In this document: piece after piece, positions 38,212-50,477 of the stretch
Numbering within the stretch: the stretch's first letter is position 1
How the letters are laid out: each line of letters begins with the position of its first letter
From: Paenibacillus sp. OVF10
Lineage (GTDB): Bacteria; Bacillota; Bacilli; Paenibacillales; Paenibacillaceae
Direction of reading: 5' to 3'
Assembly (NCBI GenBank): GCA_022836915.1
Contig: CP094668.1
Span: 682,001-746,000, forward strand
Length of the DNA stretch: 64,000 nt
Program-made: the position numbers and the translations under genes
The notes under the pieces: model-generated
What the model was told of the DNA's origin: nothing
Databases searched by the model: none
What the model saw: the letters and a program-made list of their open reading frames with translations, nothing else

Positions 38212-40714
38212 ATGATGGAAAAGTGGAATGTCATTCAATTTCCGGGAATGAAAGCAGGTAAAGGAGGTACGGAAGCTCGGGAGGAGCTGTCGGTACGTCT
38301 GAAACAATGGCTTGGCTCCCGCAAGGCTGTCCAAATGGTTGCTTCCCGCAAATGGGTACTGCTGCTCACGTTTATGGGGTTTTTGCTCGGAAAGGCAATG
38401 ATCCTGAATGAGTTATCTCCCTTTGCCATTGCATACTTCGCCGTAATTGCTTTCATGCGCAGGGATTACATCATTCCGGTAGGCGCCGCTCTACTCGCAG
38501 GGAGTCTATTTGCACCGTTTCCGGTACCCCTCATTGTTGCATCGGAGATCGCCATCTTTTATCTGCTCTTCCGTGGACTGGAGTCATATGATCGTGCTGA
38601 ATTATCTTATGCGCCAACGATGGTGTTTACGACTACATTTATGGTGAAATTATTCGCGGTTGTGATCGGACCATCCTTCAGCTGGTACGCCATGCTGATG
38701 CTCACGATGGATTCGGTATTAAGTTTCGTGCTCACCCTTGTTTTTATACAAGCCATACCAATCTTCACTTACCGCAAAAAAGTTCAGCCTAAAGAACGAG
38801 GAGATCCTCTGCCTGATCATATTGCTCGCTTCCGTTATGACGGGAGCCGTAGGGTGGACCATTCAGTCCTTATCCGTCGAGCATATGCTCTCCCGTTATC
38901 TCATATTAATCTTTGCGCTGGTGGGCGGAGCCCCCTCGGAGCCTCAGTTGGGGTCATTACCGGCTTGATTCTGAGTCTGGCTGACATGTCAGCGGTGTAT
39001 CAGATGAGCCTGCTTGCTTTTGCCGGGATGCTGGCGGGTATGCTTCGAGAGGGCAAACGTGCGGCGGTTGCACTGGGCATGCTGCTGGGTTCGTCCATTC
39101 TATCCATATATCTGGGCGGACCGGGCGATGTTATGAACTCATTATGGGAGACGTGTGCAGCTATCGTACTGTTCATGTTGACACCTAAAAGCCTGATGAC
39201 GGCCATATCCAAATATGTACCGGGTACGCAGGATCATACGAAATCCCAGCATGAGTATGCCAAACGAATACGGGATATCACGGCAGAACGGGTAACCCGG
39301 TTCTCGCAGGTATTCCGTCAATTGTCACGCAGCTTTGATCAGATGTCCGGTGCAGGGGAGCAGGTACAGAAAGAAGGTGGAATGGACCATTTCATGAATG
39401 CGGTTGCCGAGGGCACATGTGCCAGCTGCTTCAAGCGTACACAATGCTGGGATGCGAAGTTTATTCAAACCTACAAATATATGACGGACGTGATGAGTAC
39501 GATTGAGGGAAACCCGGAGATCTCAGGCAAGCAGATTCCAGTGGACTGGAACAGGGTGTGTGCGAAACCGGAAGAGGTCCTTGAAGTCATGCGTGCCCAG
39601 TATGGACTGCATCAACATAACATGCAATGGAAGCGCCAAATTATCGATAGCCGGCAGCTGGTTGCAGAGCAATTGTCCGGTGTATCTCAGGTCATGGAGG
39701 ACCTGGCCAAAGAAATTCAGCGGGAAAGTGAGGAGATGGTACAGCAGGAGGAGCAGATTCGGGACGCATTGGAGTCACTGGGCTTGTCCATTCACTCCAT
39801 TGAGATCATCAATCTGGAAGCGGGCAACGTAGAGATTGAGATTGTACATGCATATACACGTGGATTCGATGAGTGCCGGAAAATGATAGCTCCGCTGATC
39901 TCGGATGTACTGGACGAGCATATTGCCGTCTTGCATGAGACCATGACCGATCCTCGTCAGGGACTGGCAACCGTCACGTTTGGTTCGGCCAAAACTTTCG
40001 AGGTGACCACGGGTGTTGCTGCCGCCGCAAAAGGGGAGATGTGATGTCAGGCGACAGCTTCAGTACGGTTGAGTTAGGCAACGGCACATTCGCGGTGGCG
40101 CTCAGTGATGGAATGGGCAATGGAGAACGGGCACGGATGGAGAGCAGCGCGGCGCTGAACATATTGGAACAGTTGCTACAGTCCGGCATGGACGAGAAAC
40201 TGGCGATCAAATCTGTGAACTCCGTTCTGATGCTGCGCTCCCTGAAGAGATGTATGCCACAGTAGATATGGCGCTGATTGATGAATATACGGCAGAGACA
40301 ACGTTTATGAAAATTGGCTCAACGCCAAGTTTTATCAAAAGAGGACAGGAGGTTATTCAGGTTTCAGCCAGCAATTTGCCAATCGGTATTATTAAGGATA
40401 TTGAAGTGGATCTGGTGACGGTACAGCTTCAGCCGGGTGATATCCTCATTATGATGACAGATGGCATCTATGATGCACCGGGGTATGCTGTGAACAAAGA
40501 GTTATGGATGAAACGGCTCATTCAAGAGATTGATACAGATGACCCGCAAGATTTGGCCGATTGCCTGCTTGAAAGTGTCATAAGATATCAGCAGCATGAA
40601 ATTTTGGATGATATGACCGTCGTTGTTGGAAAAGTAGAGCATTTCCGCCCTGAATGGGCCACACTGCGTGTGCCTGGCATCAACCGGATGGAGCGTCCAC
40701 GGACCGTCAGCTAA
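38212..40714 (+). CDS. spoIIE: Stage II sporulation protein E, serine phosphatase (four indels)
   Basis: About 834 residues when corrected: ten membrane helices in the first 330, a central regulatory region (about 340-590) and a C-terminal PP2C phosphatase domain with VALSDGMGNGERA and MMTDGIYD metal motifs. It dephosphorylates SpoIIAA to activate sigma-F and marks the polar septum. Corrections: one A too many (or two too few) at 38776-38781, one C missing at 38931-38935, one G at 40033-40036, one C at 40240-40242. Between the first two a 50-residue segment reads out of frame. An in-frame TTG at 38206 is possible too. Confidence 0.94.
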
Positions 40715-40799
40715 TTGCATATTCTTCTGTTTGAAGTCTCTTCATTCTGGCAATGCTAGTCATAGAGTTGGAGAGTAACGAATAACGGAGGGATATCGG

Positions 40800-41552
40800 A
40801 TGAAGCAAATCTTATTGATCACCGACGGTTGTTCCAATGTAGGACCAAGTCCGGTGCTGGCAGCGGCCGAAGCACAGGAAGAGGGGATTACGGTAAATGT
40901 GGTTGGCGTGATTGATTATGGAACCATTGGTGAGTTGGGTAGTCGGGAGATTGAGGATATTGCCAGAGCCGGAGGTGGAATCAGCCAAATTGTAGGTACA
41001 CGGCAGCTTGCCCATACCATGCAGATGATGACAAGGAAAACGGTGGTTCAGACTATTCAGCAGGCGGTTAATAGAGAGTTAACACAAATTTTGGGAGAGA
41101 AGGAGCCCAAAACGGTAACCGATCTGGAGCCTGCACAACGCGCCCGGGTCGTGGAAGTGATGGATGATATGGCTGAAACTACAGCCTTACAGGTTATATT
41201 GCTAATAGACGTCAGTGCCAGCATGAAGCCCAAACTGGCTGCGGTAGAAGAAGGCATTCGTGATTTAATGTTGAGTTTGCAGGCGCGTATAGGTCAGAGC
41301 AAGCTTTCCGTATTTCATTTTCCGGGACGACACAGTGGAGAAGATGCGGTAATGGATATTGACTGGACAACGGATCTGGGCCGTGTCCGGTCCTTGTTTG
41401 GAAGGTTGCAGATGAAGGGTGCAACGCCGACAGGTCCTGCAATTCAGAAGGTGATTGATTTTTACCGTTATGGTACACTGGAGAAACAGCAGGAAATAGA
41501 AGGGAACTATCGCATTGAAAGAGAAGGGATGCTCGGTGACAACGTTGTCTGA
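40800..41552 (+). CDS. yabS: VWA-domain protein YabS
   Basis: 250 residues. A von Willebrand A domain with MIDAS motif DVSAS (about residues 138-142) follows an N-terminal half that itself starts ILLITDGCSNVGPSP and looks like a partial VWA fold. YabS is of unknown function and is paired with the kinase YabT. ATG 40800 follows CGGAGGG. Its last 17 bases overlap yabT. It is intact. Confidence 0.88.
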   Translation: MKQILLITDGCSNVGPSPVLAAAEAQEEGITVNVVGVIDYGTIGELGSREIEDIARAGGGISQIVGTRQLAHTMQMMTRKTVVQTIQQAVNRELTQILGEKEPKTVTDLEPAQRARVVEVMDDMAETTALQVILLIDVSASMKPKLAAVEEGIRDLMLSLQARIGQSKLSVFHFPGRHSGEDAVMDIDWTTDLGRVRSLFGRLQMKGATPTGPAIQKVIDFYRYGTLEKQQEIEGNYRIEREGMLGDNVV

Positions 41553-42482
41553 CGCCTCTTTCCCGCCAGGAACAGTGGTTACAGGGAAATGGAATCGCAG
41601 TCGTTACACGATTCGGAAGCTACTGGGCAAAGGAGCTAATGGCATCGTTTTTCTTGTCCAACGGGGTGAAAATGGCAAACACTACGCGCTAAAAATGGGA
41701 TTTGATCCGGTTGATCTGCAATCGGAAGTCAATGTGCTCAAATCTTTTCAACTACAGCGTAATCATGAGGCCCTTCGGCAGAGCGGCATTCCTTCCTATC
41801 TTAAAGATGTGGATGATTATGCCGTTCGTGGCCGGGATATTCCCTTTATGTGATGCGTTACGTTAGAGGTGAGGCACTTCATCACTTCATTCGGCGTCAG
41901 GGGACAGACTGGACACTTCTGGTGGGACTTAGACTCTTGCAGAAGCTGGCACAATTGCATCAGGCGGGATGGGTGTTTGGTGATCTCAAACCTCAGAATG
42001 TGTTGGTATCCGACTATGGGCAGGTGGAATTGATCGACTACGGCGGAGTTACGTCTATTGGTCGAAGCGTCAAACAGTTCACTGAATGGTATGATCGGGG
42101 CTTCTGGAATGCAGGCAGCCGTACGGCAGATGGTACCTATGATGTATTTGCATTTGCATTATTGTTGATTCATGTACTTGAAGCAGACGCGCTCAAGGCA
42201 CTGGTAGCCGAAGGATTACCGCAACTGCGAAGTGTGAATCAGCTCGTAGCGCTGGTGGAGCGCAGTGAACGACTGGGTCCTTTTCGCAATTGGACGAATC
42301 AGGCTTTACGAGGTCAGTTTCGTGATGCAGGTCATGCGGCACAAGGGTGGAAGGAAATGATGGCACGCCCCACGCCTCTCCGCCGTCGTTCCAAAAGTAC
42401 AACACCGCGCTGGCTCAAGAACGCATTTGCTGTATCTGTGATATTACTTATTGGAGTGCTCATCTATGCACTACTTTTTTGA
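41536..42482 (+). CDS. yabT: Serine/threonine protein kinase YabT (one frameshift)
   Basis: About 315 residues. Kinase motifs: glycine loop GKGANGIV (31-38), ALK lysine 53, catalytic GDLKPQNVLVSDYG, IDYGGV in place of DFG; a C-terminal membrane helix (AVSVILLIGVLIYALLF) anchors it. B. subtilis YabT is a forespore-septum Hanks kinase that phosphorylates RecA and others during sporulation. The frame breaks at the TTT of 41845-41847; one T gives DIPFYVMRYVRGEA. The start is GTG 41536 after AAGGGATG. Confidence 0.92.
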
Positions 42483-42526
42483 TCTGTGAGAGTGCATATA
42501 CATAACGCAAGGAATGAGGAACAGGT

Positions 42527-43963
42527 ATGGAGGCTTTACGCTGGAACATGCTGGTGAAGAACGTGCTGGATGCAGCGGAAGAGCATCAGTTATGGGTTCC
42601 CGGGGATCGGATTGTCGTCGCAGTATCGGGCGGGCCGGACTCGGTAGCTTTTTTGCATATCATGCACGAGATCAGCATGCGGCATGTCCCGCTTGAATTA
42701 ATCTGTGCCCATGTACATCATGGTTTCCGGACCGAATCTGATGACGAAGCGGAGAAAATGATGGAACTGGCACAGCAGCTTGGTATTACATTTGAATGGA
42801 CCAAGGCCGATGTACCTTCATATATGGAGCTGACGGGTCAAGGACCGCAGGAAGCAGCTCGCAACAAGCGATATGCCTTTTTGCACGAAGTGGCTTCCAA
42901 ATATAATGCGGCAAGCATCGCTTTGGCACATCATGCGGATGATCAGGCGGAGACGGTCATGCTTCATTTGCTTCGTGGAACCGGCTTGTCGGGACTCTCA
43001 GGGATGAAGTTTAAAAGACGAGAAAAAATGTGGAACTTATTCGTCCATGCCTTCGTATAAACAAGACAGACCTTGTAGAAGCTTGTAATACCCAGGGTTT
43101 TATGTATTTCAATGATGAGAGCAACGCCCTGCGTAAATATCGGCGTAATGCCATTCGCTTGGATGTGCTTCCTTTTTTGGGGCAGTATAATGGACAACTC
43201 ACGCCGTCATTGAATCGGCTTGCCGAAATTGTGGGTGATGAAGACGATTTCATGGAGCAGAGTGCATATGACACATACAGGTGTCTAGTGCAGGTGAACG
43301 GCGGAAGGCAAACCTTTGAGGTGCCTTCCTTCTTGAAGTTACATGTCGCTTTACAACGAAGGTTGATTAAACTAATATTGAATTATCTGCCTTTGGACAG
43401 TGATTTTGTCGACTTTACCCGTATAGAAACCATTCGACGCAAGGTCATGGAGACCCATGTGACGACCTGGAGCCTGGATATAGGACAGACACTCGCCTGC
43501 ACTCGGGAGTATAATCTGATTTCTTTTGGCATACGGACGGACGTACAGGATCAATCTTACGAGTATCGTCTTGCGCAATGGAGTGGAACTTATGAGCTTT
43601 CACTCACCCCAATTAACCGGCATATTCGGTTGATGACGGTGAGTCCCGAGGACTATCATGTACCGGAATCGGCGGATCAAGCCGCGTTTGATGCGGATCA
43701 ACTGCTTATGCCGCTGGTTGTGCGTTCACGGTTACCTGGAGATACCATGAAAGTGATGGGATTAAACGGAAGCAAAAAGGTGAAAAATATTTTCATCGAT
43801 GAGAAAATCCCCCATCTGTCCGTCCACGTATTCCTGTGGTATGTGATGGAGCAGGTCATATCATCTGGTTACCGGGTGTTCGACGGTCCAATGTGGCTCC
43901 TGTCAGGAGGGCACTTCCGCAATCCTGTACATGACTGTAGGCGATTCAGCGATTCAGGGGTAG
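42527..43963 (+). CDS. tilS: tRNA(Ile) lysidine synthetase (three frameshifts)
   Basis: About 479 residues. Adds lysine to C34 of tRNA(Ile) so that it reads AUA; essential. N-terminal PP-loop VAVSGGPDSVAFLH, HVHHGFR, AHHADDQAETVMLHLLRGTGL; then the substrate and C-terminal domains. Missing bases: A in 43023-43028 (restores RREKNVELIRPCLRINKTDL), C in 43809-43813 (DEKIPPSVRPRIPVVCDGAG) and G in 43909-43911 (RRGTSAILYMTVGDSAIQG). The corrected stop is TAG 43961-43963, not 43992. The start is ATG 42527. Confidence 0.94.
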
Positions 43964-44015
43964 TGGTTATGGTTCAGGTAAGGCTTTCATAGTATAACTT
44001 AGGAGGTTCGCACAG

Positions 44016-44555
44016 TTGCAGAACGACATTCAGGAAGTATTGATCAGTGAAGAAGAAATTCAGAGTAAAGTCAAGGAATTAGGCGCAACACTAAGTGCCG
44101 AATATGCAAATCGCAATCCTTTGGTCATTTGTGTGCTCAAGGGTGCGTTTATATTTATGGCTGATTTGGTTAAAAACATAACGGTACCTGTTGAAATGGA
44201 TTTTATGGCGGTATCCAGTTACGGCGCTTCCACCAAGTCATCAGGTGTTGTCAAAATCATTAAGGATCTGGATGTATCCGTTGAAGGACGGGAAGTTCTG
44301 ATTGTCGAAGATATTATCGACAGCGGACTTACACTCAGCTATCTGATTGAACTGCTAGAAAACCGCGGTGCCGAGTCGGTGCGTGTGGTTACGCTGTTCG
44401 ACAAGCCTTCAGGTCGTAAAGTTGAGTTGGAAGCTCATTACACAGGCTTTGACATTCCTGACGCGTTCATCGTTGGTTACGGTTTGGATTTTGCGGAGAA
44501 GTACCGGAACCTGCCCTATATCGGGATTTTGAAGCCGGAAGTCTATAGTAGCTAA
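44016..44555 (+). CDS. hprT: Hypoxanthine phosphoribosyltransferase
   Basis: 179 residues. Salvages hypoxanthine and guanine with [34 protein letters not shown] and the PRPP loop [17 protein letters not shown] are present. The TTG start (44016) follows TTAGGAGG. The tilS-hprT-ftsH order matches Bacillus, where TilS and HprT together activate ftsH. It is intact. Confidence 0.96.
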   Translation: MQNDIQEVLISEEEIQSKVKELGATLSAEYANRNPLVICVLKGAFIFMADLVKNITVPVEMDFMAVSSYGASTKSSGVVKIIKDLDVSVEGREVLIVEDIIDSGLTLSYLIELLENRGAESVRVVTLFDKPSGRKVELEAHYTGFDIPDAFIVGYGLDFAEKYRNLPYIGILKPEVYSS

Positions 44556-44561
44556 TATCCT

Positions 44562-44615
44562 GCCCGACCCAAGCCTTGAGCTGTTCTTGGCTTCTGTTGA
44601 GAAGCCATGTCGGGC
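44562..44615 (+). other. Structured leader between hprT and ftsH
   Basis: GCCCGAC (44562-44568) pairs with GTCGGGC (44609-44615), enclosing GGCTTC/GAAGCC. No T tract, so termination is unlikely; it sits immediately 5' of ftsH. Confidence 0.4.
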
Positions 44616-44655
44616 TATGTTAAAATAATTAAAGTGTCTCGAGAGGAGGTAGGGG

Positions 44656-46700
44656 ATGAATCGGTTCATCCGGAATTCTGGTTTTTATTTGATTCTTTTT
44701 TAGTTGTGGTGGGGATAGTCCAGTTCGTCAGCAATGGCGGCGAAGCCACCGATAATCCTAGATATGATCAGTTGCGTGCAGCGATCAAAGCCAACAATGT
44801 CTCTGAATTGACGGTTCAATTCAACGGTCAAACGTATCTCGTGACCGGTCAATACAAGAAGGCACCTGATGGCGCCAAATCAGAAAATTTCTCAACGTAT
44901 ATTCCTCCTACGGATGAGGCAATTAGTGAGCTTGTAGCTGCAAGTGAAACTAACAATTTCCAATATCATCAGGAGCCAATGAAAGGTGACAGCATCTGGT
45001 TGACGTTGCTGACTTCCTTTATTCCTTTGATCATTATGTTCCTGCTGTTCTTCTTCCTGTTTAATCAGGCTCAAGGCGGCGGCGGTAAAGTAATGAACTT
45101 TGGTAAAAGCCGTGCTCGTCTCTACAATGAAGAGAAGAAGCGGGTTACATTTGAAGATGTTGCGGGTGCTGACGAAGAGAAACAGGAACTTGTTGAGGTT
45201 GTAGACTTCCTCAAGGACCCTCGTAAATTCGCAGCAGTAGGTGCACGGATTCCTAAGGGCGTATTGCTCGTAGGTCCTCCAGGTACCGGTAAAACGTTGC
45301 TCGCTCGTGCCGTAGCCGGTGAAGCGGGTGTACCATTCTTCAGTATTTCAGGTTCCGACTTCGTTGAGATGTTTGTCGGTGTCGGTGCATCACGTGTACG
45401 TGATTTGTTTGAAAATGCGAAGAAAAATGCGCCATGTATCATCTTTATCGATGAGATTGATGCTGTAGGACGTCAGCGTGGTGCTGGTCTTGGTGGTGGT
45501 CACGATGAGCGTGAGCAAACACTCAACCAGTTGCTCGTTGAAATGGACGGTTTCGGAGCTAACGAAGGTATTATCATCGTAGCTGCAACGAACCGTGCAG
45601 ATATTTTGGACCCTGCCTTGCTGCGTCCAGGACGTTTTGACCGTCAAATTACGGTTGACCGCCCTGATGTAAGAGGTCGTGAAGCTGTCCTGAAAGTACA
45701 TTCCCGTAATAAACCACTGACCAAAGATGTGAAAATGGATATTATCGCGAAGCGTACAACAGGTTTCTCTGGTGCGGATTTGGAGAATCTCTTGAACGAA
45801 GCGGCATTGCTTGCAGCGCGTCGTAACCGTAAAGATATTTCCATGAAGGAAGTTGACGAAGCGATTGACCGTGTCATCGTTGGTACGGAGAAGAAAAGCC
45901 GTGTCATCAGTGATCGCGAGAAACGAATCGTTGCTTATCACGAAGCAGGTCATACCATTGTAGGATATTTCCTCGAACATGCTGATATGGTACATAAAGT
46001 GACCATTATTCCGCGCGGACGTGCGGGTGGATATGTAATCATGTTGCCAAAAGAAGACCGTATGCTGGTTACCAAGCAGGAACTGTTGGATAAAGTAACC
46101 GGACTTCTCGGGGGTCGTGTAGCTGAAGAATTGTTCATCGGAGAAATTGGTACTGGTGCATACAGTGACTTCCAGCAAGCGACAGGTATTGTTCGCAGCA
46201 TGGTTATGGAATACGGTATGAGTGAGAAATTGGGACCTATGCAATTCGGAAGTTCACAAGGACAGGTATTCCTTGGTCGGGATATCGGTCATGAACAGAA
46301 TTACTCGGATTCCATTGCTTATGAGATTGATCAGGAAATGCAACGCTTTATCAATGACTGTTATGAGAAGTGTAAAGACTTGCTTGTTAAACATTCAAAA
46401 GAGATGCACCTGATCGCTCAAACTTTGCTTGAGGTAGAGACTTTGGAAATGGATCAGATCAAGCAATTGATCGAAACAGGTTCTTTGACTCCAAAAGCAG
46501 AGAATGACAATGATGGTGAAGGCACACCAACTGAAGGCGGAGAGCCAATCATCGACAACATCGGTGATGTGCGTGTCCGTATTCAAGGTAAAGATGAAAC
46601 GCCTGAGCCACCAGCCGGAGATATTCCAAACGAAGCTCCGAATCTGGAAAAGGGTAATAACAATAACCCGGATGATGGCGGAACAAAGCCAACGTCTTAA
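44656..46700 (+). CDS. ftsH: ATP-dependent zinc metalloprotease FtsH (one frameshift)
   Basis: About 681 residues: two membrane segments flanking an external domain, AAA+ module ([38 protein letters not shown], second region of homology) and protease HEAGH. Degrades unneeded membrane proteins and regulators such as Spo0E. The start is ATG 44656 behind GAGGAGGTAGGGG; the T run at 44696-44701 lacks one T, so as written a TAG interrupts the first membrane helix. The C-terminal tail is Pro/Asn/Glu-rich. It is followed by a terminator. Confidence 0.95.
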
Positions 46701-46736
46701 TGTATAATACATCTGGCTAGGATAGCAGGTGAAATC

Positions 46737-46763
46737 AAGAGAGCCCCTGGGGCTCTCTTTTTT
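46737..46763 (+). terminator. Intrinsic terminator after ftsH
   Basis: AAGAGAGCCCC pairs with GGGGCTCTCTT with a one-base centre, followed by T. Confidence 0.92.
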
Positions 46764-46866
46764 ATCCATTATTTTAAAAGAGGATAGATAAAGATAAACG
46801 GGAGTTAGATGGCGAACCAGTTAGCAAACAGGTGGTTACAGCGCTGTTCCGGGCCTTTTTCATTTA

Positions 46867-46895
46867 TTGACAGAGTCGTGAACGTTGTGTAAATT
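46867..46895 (+). promoter_or_regulatory. Sigma-A promoter of the nadABC-coaX genes
   Basis: TTGACA (46867-46872), 17-base spacer, TAAATT (46890-46895). About 100 bases of leader precede nadA; no operator was identified. Confidence 0.65.
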
Positions 46896-46998
46896 AGTTG
46901 TTAAACCGCTTGTGATTCGTTTCTCAAGCGAAGATAACGACTTAGGTTAGCCCACGAAACAGCGCATGACGCTGTCCCGATAAAGGAGAGGATCACAG

Positions 46999-47937
46999 GT
47001 GGAAGCTCTGGCTTTAGAGCGCAAGGCTGAGATGAACCGCGAGCTGCGTGCGCGGCTTATGGAGTTGAAGAAGGAACGTAATGCCATTATTCTTGCCCAT
47101 TATTATCAACGTGACGAAGTACAGGAGGTTGCCGACTTCCGTGGAGATTCGTTTCTGTTAGCCCAGAAGGCAGCACAAACAGATGCGGATGTGATCGTTT
47201 TCTGTGGTGTTCATTTTATGGGTGAAAGCGCTAAAATTCTTGCGCCAAATAAAACAGTTATTATCCCGGACGAACGTGCGGGCTGCCCAATGGCAGATAT
47301 GGTGAATGTGGATGGACTACGCAAATTGAAAGCACAACATCCTAATGCCAAGGTGGTTACGTATATCAATTCCTCGGCTGAGATCAAAGCAGAGACTGAC
47401 ATCTGTTGTACATCGGCGAACGCAGTCCGGGTTATTCAATCGGTGGATTCCGACGAAATTATCTGGGTACCGGATAAAAACCTGGGACATTATGTGCAGC
47501 AGCATACAGACAAGAAAATGATTATCTGGGAAGGTTATTGCAACACTCACGATATGCTTACAGTCAAAGATGTGGTGGAGATGAGAGCCAAGCATCCAAA
47601 TGCAGAGTTTGTTGTCCATCCAGAGTGTCGCCCTGAGGTTGTAGAAATGGGTGATTTTGTAGGCAGCACAACAGCTATTCTGGAGTATTGCAAAAATTCA
47701 GCAGCGAAGGAATTTATCGTAGGTACCGAAGATGGTACAGGATATCAGCTTCGTCTGGATAGTCCGGATAAACAGTTCCACTTTGCTACCAAGTTCCTCG
47801 TATGTCCCAACATGAAGGTGAACAACTTGAAGAAACTGGTGAAATGCCTGGAAACGATGAAGCCGCAAATCTACGTGCCACCGGCCGTTGCCGACAAAGC
47901 CAGAGAATCACTAGAGCGCATGTTGTTGGTAAAGTAG
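46999..47937 (+). CDS. nadA: Quinolinate synthase
   Basis: 312 residues. Condenses iminoaspartate with dihydroxyacetone phosphate, using a [4Fe-4S] cluster. AHYYQRDEVQEVADFRGDSF, FCGVHFMGESAKIL, ETDICCTSANA, VHPECRPEVV, VGTEDG and a late LVCPNM cysteine are family motifs; the three cluster cysteines correspond to those near residues 107-141, 210 and 270. The start is GTG 46999 after AAAGGAGAGG. First gene of a nadABC-coaX block; in B. subtilis the nad genes lie elsewhere. Confidence 0.95.
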   Translation: MEALALERKAEMNRELRARLMELKKERNAIILAHYYQRDEVQEVADFRGDSFLLAQKAAQTDADVIVFCGVHFMGESAKILAPNKTVIIPDERAGCPMADMVNVDGLRKLKAQHPNAKVVTYINSSAEIKAETDICCTSANAVRVIQSVDSDEIIWVPDKNLGHYVQQHTDKKMIIWEGYCNTHDMLTVKDVVEMRAKHPNAEFVVHPECRPEVVEMGDFVGSTTAILEYCKNSAAKEFIVGTEDGTGYQLRLDSPDKQFHFATKFLVCPNMKVNNLKKLVKCLETMKPQIYVPPAVADKARESLERMLLVK

Positions 47938-47972
47938 GATGCGCTACTCTTGCTCCAAGACAGGTGAATAAC

Positions 47973-49605
47973 ATGATACCGCAATATTTAGTTGATTTTG
48001 ATCTGTCTGCGCTACCCATGGTAGAGACGGATGTACTGGTTATAGGCTCAGGGATTGCTGGTTTGTTTACTGCCATTAAGGCAAGTGAACAACAACGTGT
48101 GTTAATGATCACGAAGAAGTCATTACTTGAAAGTAACACCAGATATGCGCAGGGGGCATCGCTGCGGTTATTGCTGAGGATGATTCACCTGCTTACCACT
48201 TGCAGGATACACTTGTAGCAGGAGCGGGCTTATGCCGCTCCGAAGCGGTAGAGGCATTGGTGAATGAGGGTCCAGACGGAGTGAAGGAACTGATTCGTTT
48301 GGGTACTTTATTTGATCTGGAGAACGGCGAGTTGGCGTTGACGCAGGAAGGTGCGCATAGCCACCGCCGTATTTTGCATGCCAACGGAGATGCAACAGGA
48401 TATGAGATTGTACGTGCGCTTGCGGTCGAAGTGAATGAACATCCCGGAATTGAAGTATGGGATGAGCATTTTGTTATTGACCTGATTACAGATCGAGGGG
48501 AATGCATTGGCGCTCTGGTTCAGAAGGATGACGGATCGCAAGTGTTCGTGAAGGCACAGGCCACTGTGCTCTGCTCTGGTGGGGCAGGACAACTGTACCG
48601 ATACACGACGAATCCGGATGTAGCTACTGCCGATGGTGTAGCCATGGCCTATCGGGCTGGGGCTATTGTTCGTGACATGGAATTTATCCAATTCCACCCC
48701 ACCTCTCTTTGTTACCCGGGGGCCCCGCGTTTCCTTGTGTCAGAAGCCGTACGCGGCGAAGGGGCATATTTGCGCAATGTGAAGGGCGAGCGCTTTATGG
48801 ATCGTTATCATGCCCAGCTTGAACTGGCCCCACGCGATATCGTGGCACGAGCGATTGTTAGTGAGATGGAGTCCACCAACAGTACCTTTGTGTACTTGGA
48901 CATTACGCATGAACAACCAGAGATGATCAAGCATCGGTTCCCTACCATATATGAGACTTGTATGCGTTATGGATTGGACATGACAACGGACTGGATTCCC
49001 GTTGCACCTGCTGCCCATTACATGATGGGTGGAGTGAAAACGGATCTTAGTGGAGAGAGCAGCATCTCCCGGTTATTTGCTTGTGGTGAGGTGTCTTCTA
49101 CAGGAGTGCACGGAGCTAATCGCCTGGCAAGTAACTCTTTATCAGAAGCGATTGTATTTGGGCGGAGAATTGTTGATCGTATTCAATCTCTTCCTCCGCT
49201 TGGTTTATTACAAGTAAGAGGGGCTGCGCCTTCATCTGTAGAGATGAATAACAAGATCAATAAGATCACGGAAGAGCAAAAGCCGGTATCCGAAAGACGT
49301 TTACGACTACAGAAAATGATGGTTCGTCAGGTAGGCTTGCGCCGGAATGGTGAGGATCTGCAGAAGGCCATGGACAAGCTGCAACAGGAATTGCAATTTT
49401 TTGATCAGACTCTCACCCATAAGGAAGAGCTGGAGTATGCCAACCTTCTGACCTGTGCCTGGTTAGTTACCAGCGGAGCATTACACCGCGAGGAGAGTCG
49501 GGGGCTCACTATCGTGAGGATTTCCCGGCGCGTGATGATATCGTGTGGCAGAAGCATAGTCTGCAGCAGCGAGAACAAGCGATTGTGGAGGAATTGATGT
49601 CATGA
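47973..49605 (+). CDS. nadB: L-aspartate oxidase (two frameshifts)
   Basis: About 544 residues. Oxidises aspartate to iminoaspartate for NadA. FAD motif VLVIGSGIAGLFTAIKA, SNTRYAQGGIAAV, LCSGGAGQLYRYTTNP, EFIQFHPTSL, and ACGEVSSTGVHGANRLASNSL. One G is missing in the GGGGG at 48152-48156 and one in 49500-49504; the second restores the tail SRGAHYREDFPARDDI, which ends at 49605. Its TGA overlaps the nadC start by ATGA. Confidence 0.94.
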
Positions 49606-50477
49606 TACTGAATGGATATAATGAAGGGCTTATCGAATCAATCAAAAACTGGCTTCGTGAAGATGTTGGTGCAGGTGACGTTACAACAAGTGTGACGATC
49701 CCAGCAGGCAACCAATCTAAGGCCATTATACATGCCAAAGACAATGGTGTTATTGCAGGCATGACCGTAGCTGAACTTGTATTTCAGGTCGTTGATCCTG
49801 ATCTTGTATTTACACCGAAGGTAACAGACGGAGACAAGGTTACCCATGGCACGATTTTGGCCGAGGTAGAGGGAAGTACACATTCTCTGCTTACGGGGGA
49901 ACGACTGGCACTTAACTTGCTGCAACGTATGTCCGGAATAGCTACGCGTACGCGTGCCTACGTGGATGTGCTGGATGGTCTTGAGACCAGGCTTGTGGAT
50001 ACACGTAAGACAACGCCTGGCCACCGATTACTTGAGAAATATGCAGTGCGCGTGGGTGGCGGAGCGAATCATCGATTTGGACTGTACGATGCCGTTATGA
50101 TTAAGGATAACCACATCAAGGGTGCAGGCGGAATCACCGAGGCGGTACAGCGTGCGCGAACCGTTATCCCACATACGATGACGATTGAAGTGGAGACTGA
50201 AAATCTGGAGCAGGTGAGAGAAGCCTTGCAAGCCGGGGCAGATATCATTATGCTGGATAACATGCATCCAGAGCGGATGCGTGAAGCAGTTGAGCTTATT
50301 CGTGAACAGGCTCCTCATGTGAAGGTTGAAGCATCCGGTAACGTGTCCCTCCAGACCATTCGTGGTATTGCAGAGAGTGGTGTGGATGTAATTTCGGTTG
50401 GCAGGTTAACCTATTCCTTTGAGAGCCTGGATATTAGTCTGGATTTAAATGAAAAGAAAGAGGGTGAACCTCTTTGA
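49602..50477 (+). CDS. nadC: Nicotinate-nucleotide pyrophosphorylase (carboxylating)
   Basis: 291 residues. Converts quinolinate and PRPP to nicotinate mononucleotide. LREDVGAGDVTTSV, GERLALNLLQRMSGIATRTR, DTRKTTPGHR, KYAVRVGGGANHRFGL and IMLDNM are typical. Coupled to nadB (ATGA) and coaX (TTGA). It is intact. Confidence 0.96.
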   Translation: MILNGYNEGLIESIKNWLREDVGAGDVTTSVTIPAGNQSKAIIHAKDNGVIAGMTVAELVFQVVDPDLVFTPKVTDGDKVTHGTILAEVEGSTHSLLTGERLALNLLQRMSGIATRTRAYVDVLDGLETRLVDTRKTTPGHRLLEKYAVRVGGGANHRFGLYDAVMIKDNHIKGAGGITEAVQRARTVIPHTMTIEVETENLEQVREALQAGADIIMLDNMHPERMREAVELIREQAPHVKVEASGNVSLQTIRGIAESGVDVISVGRLTYSFESLDISLDLNEKKEGEPL

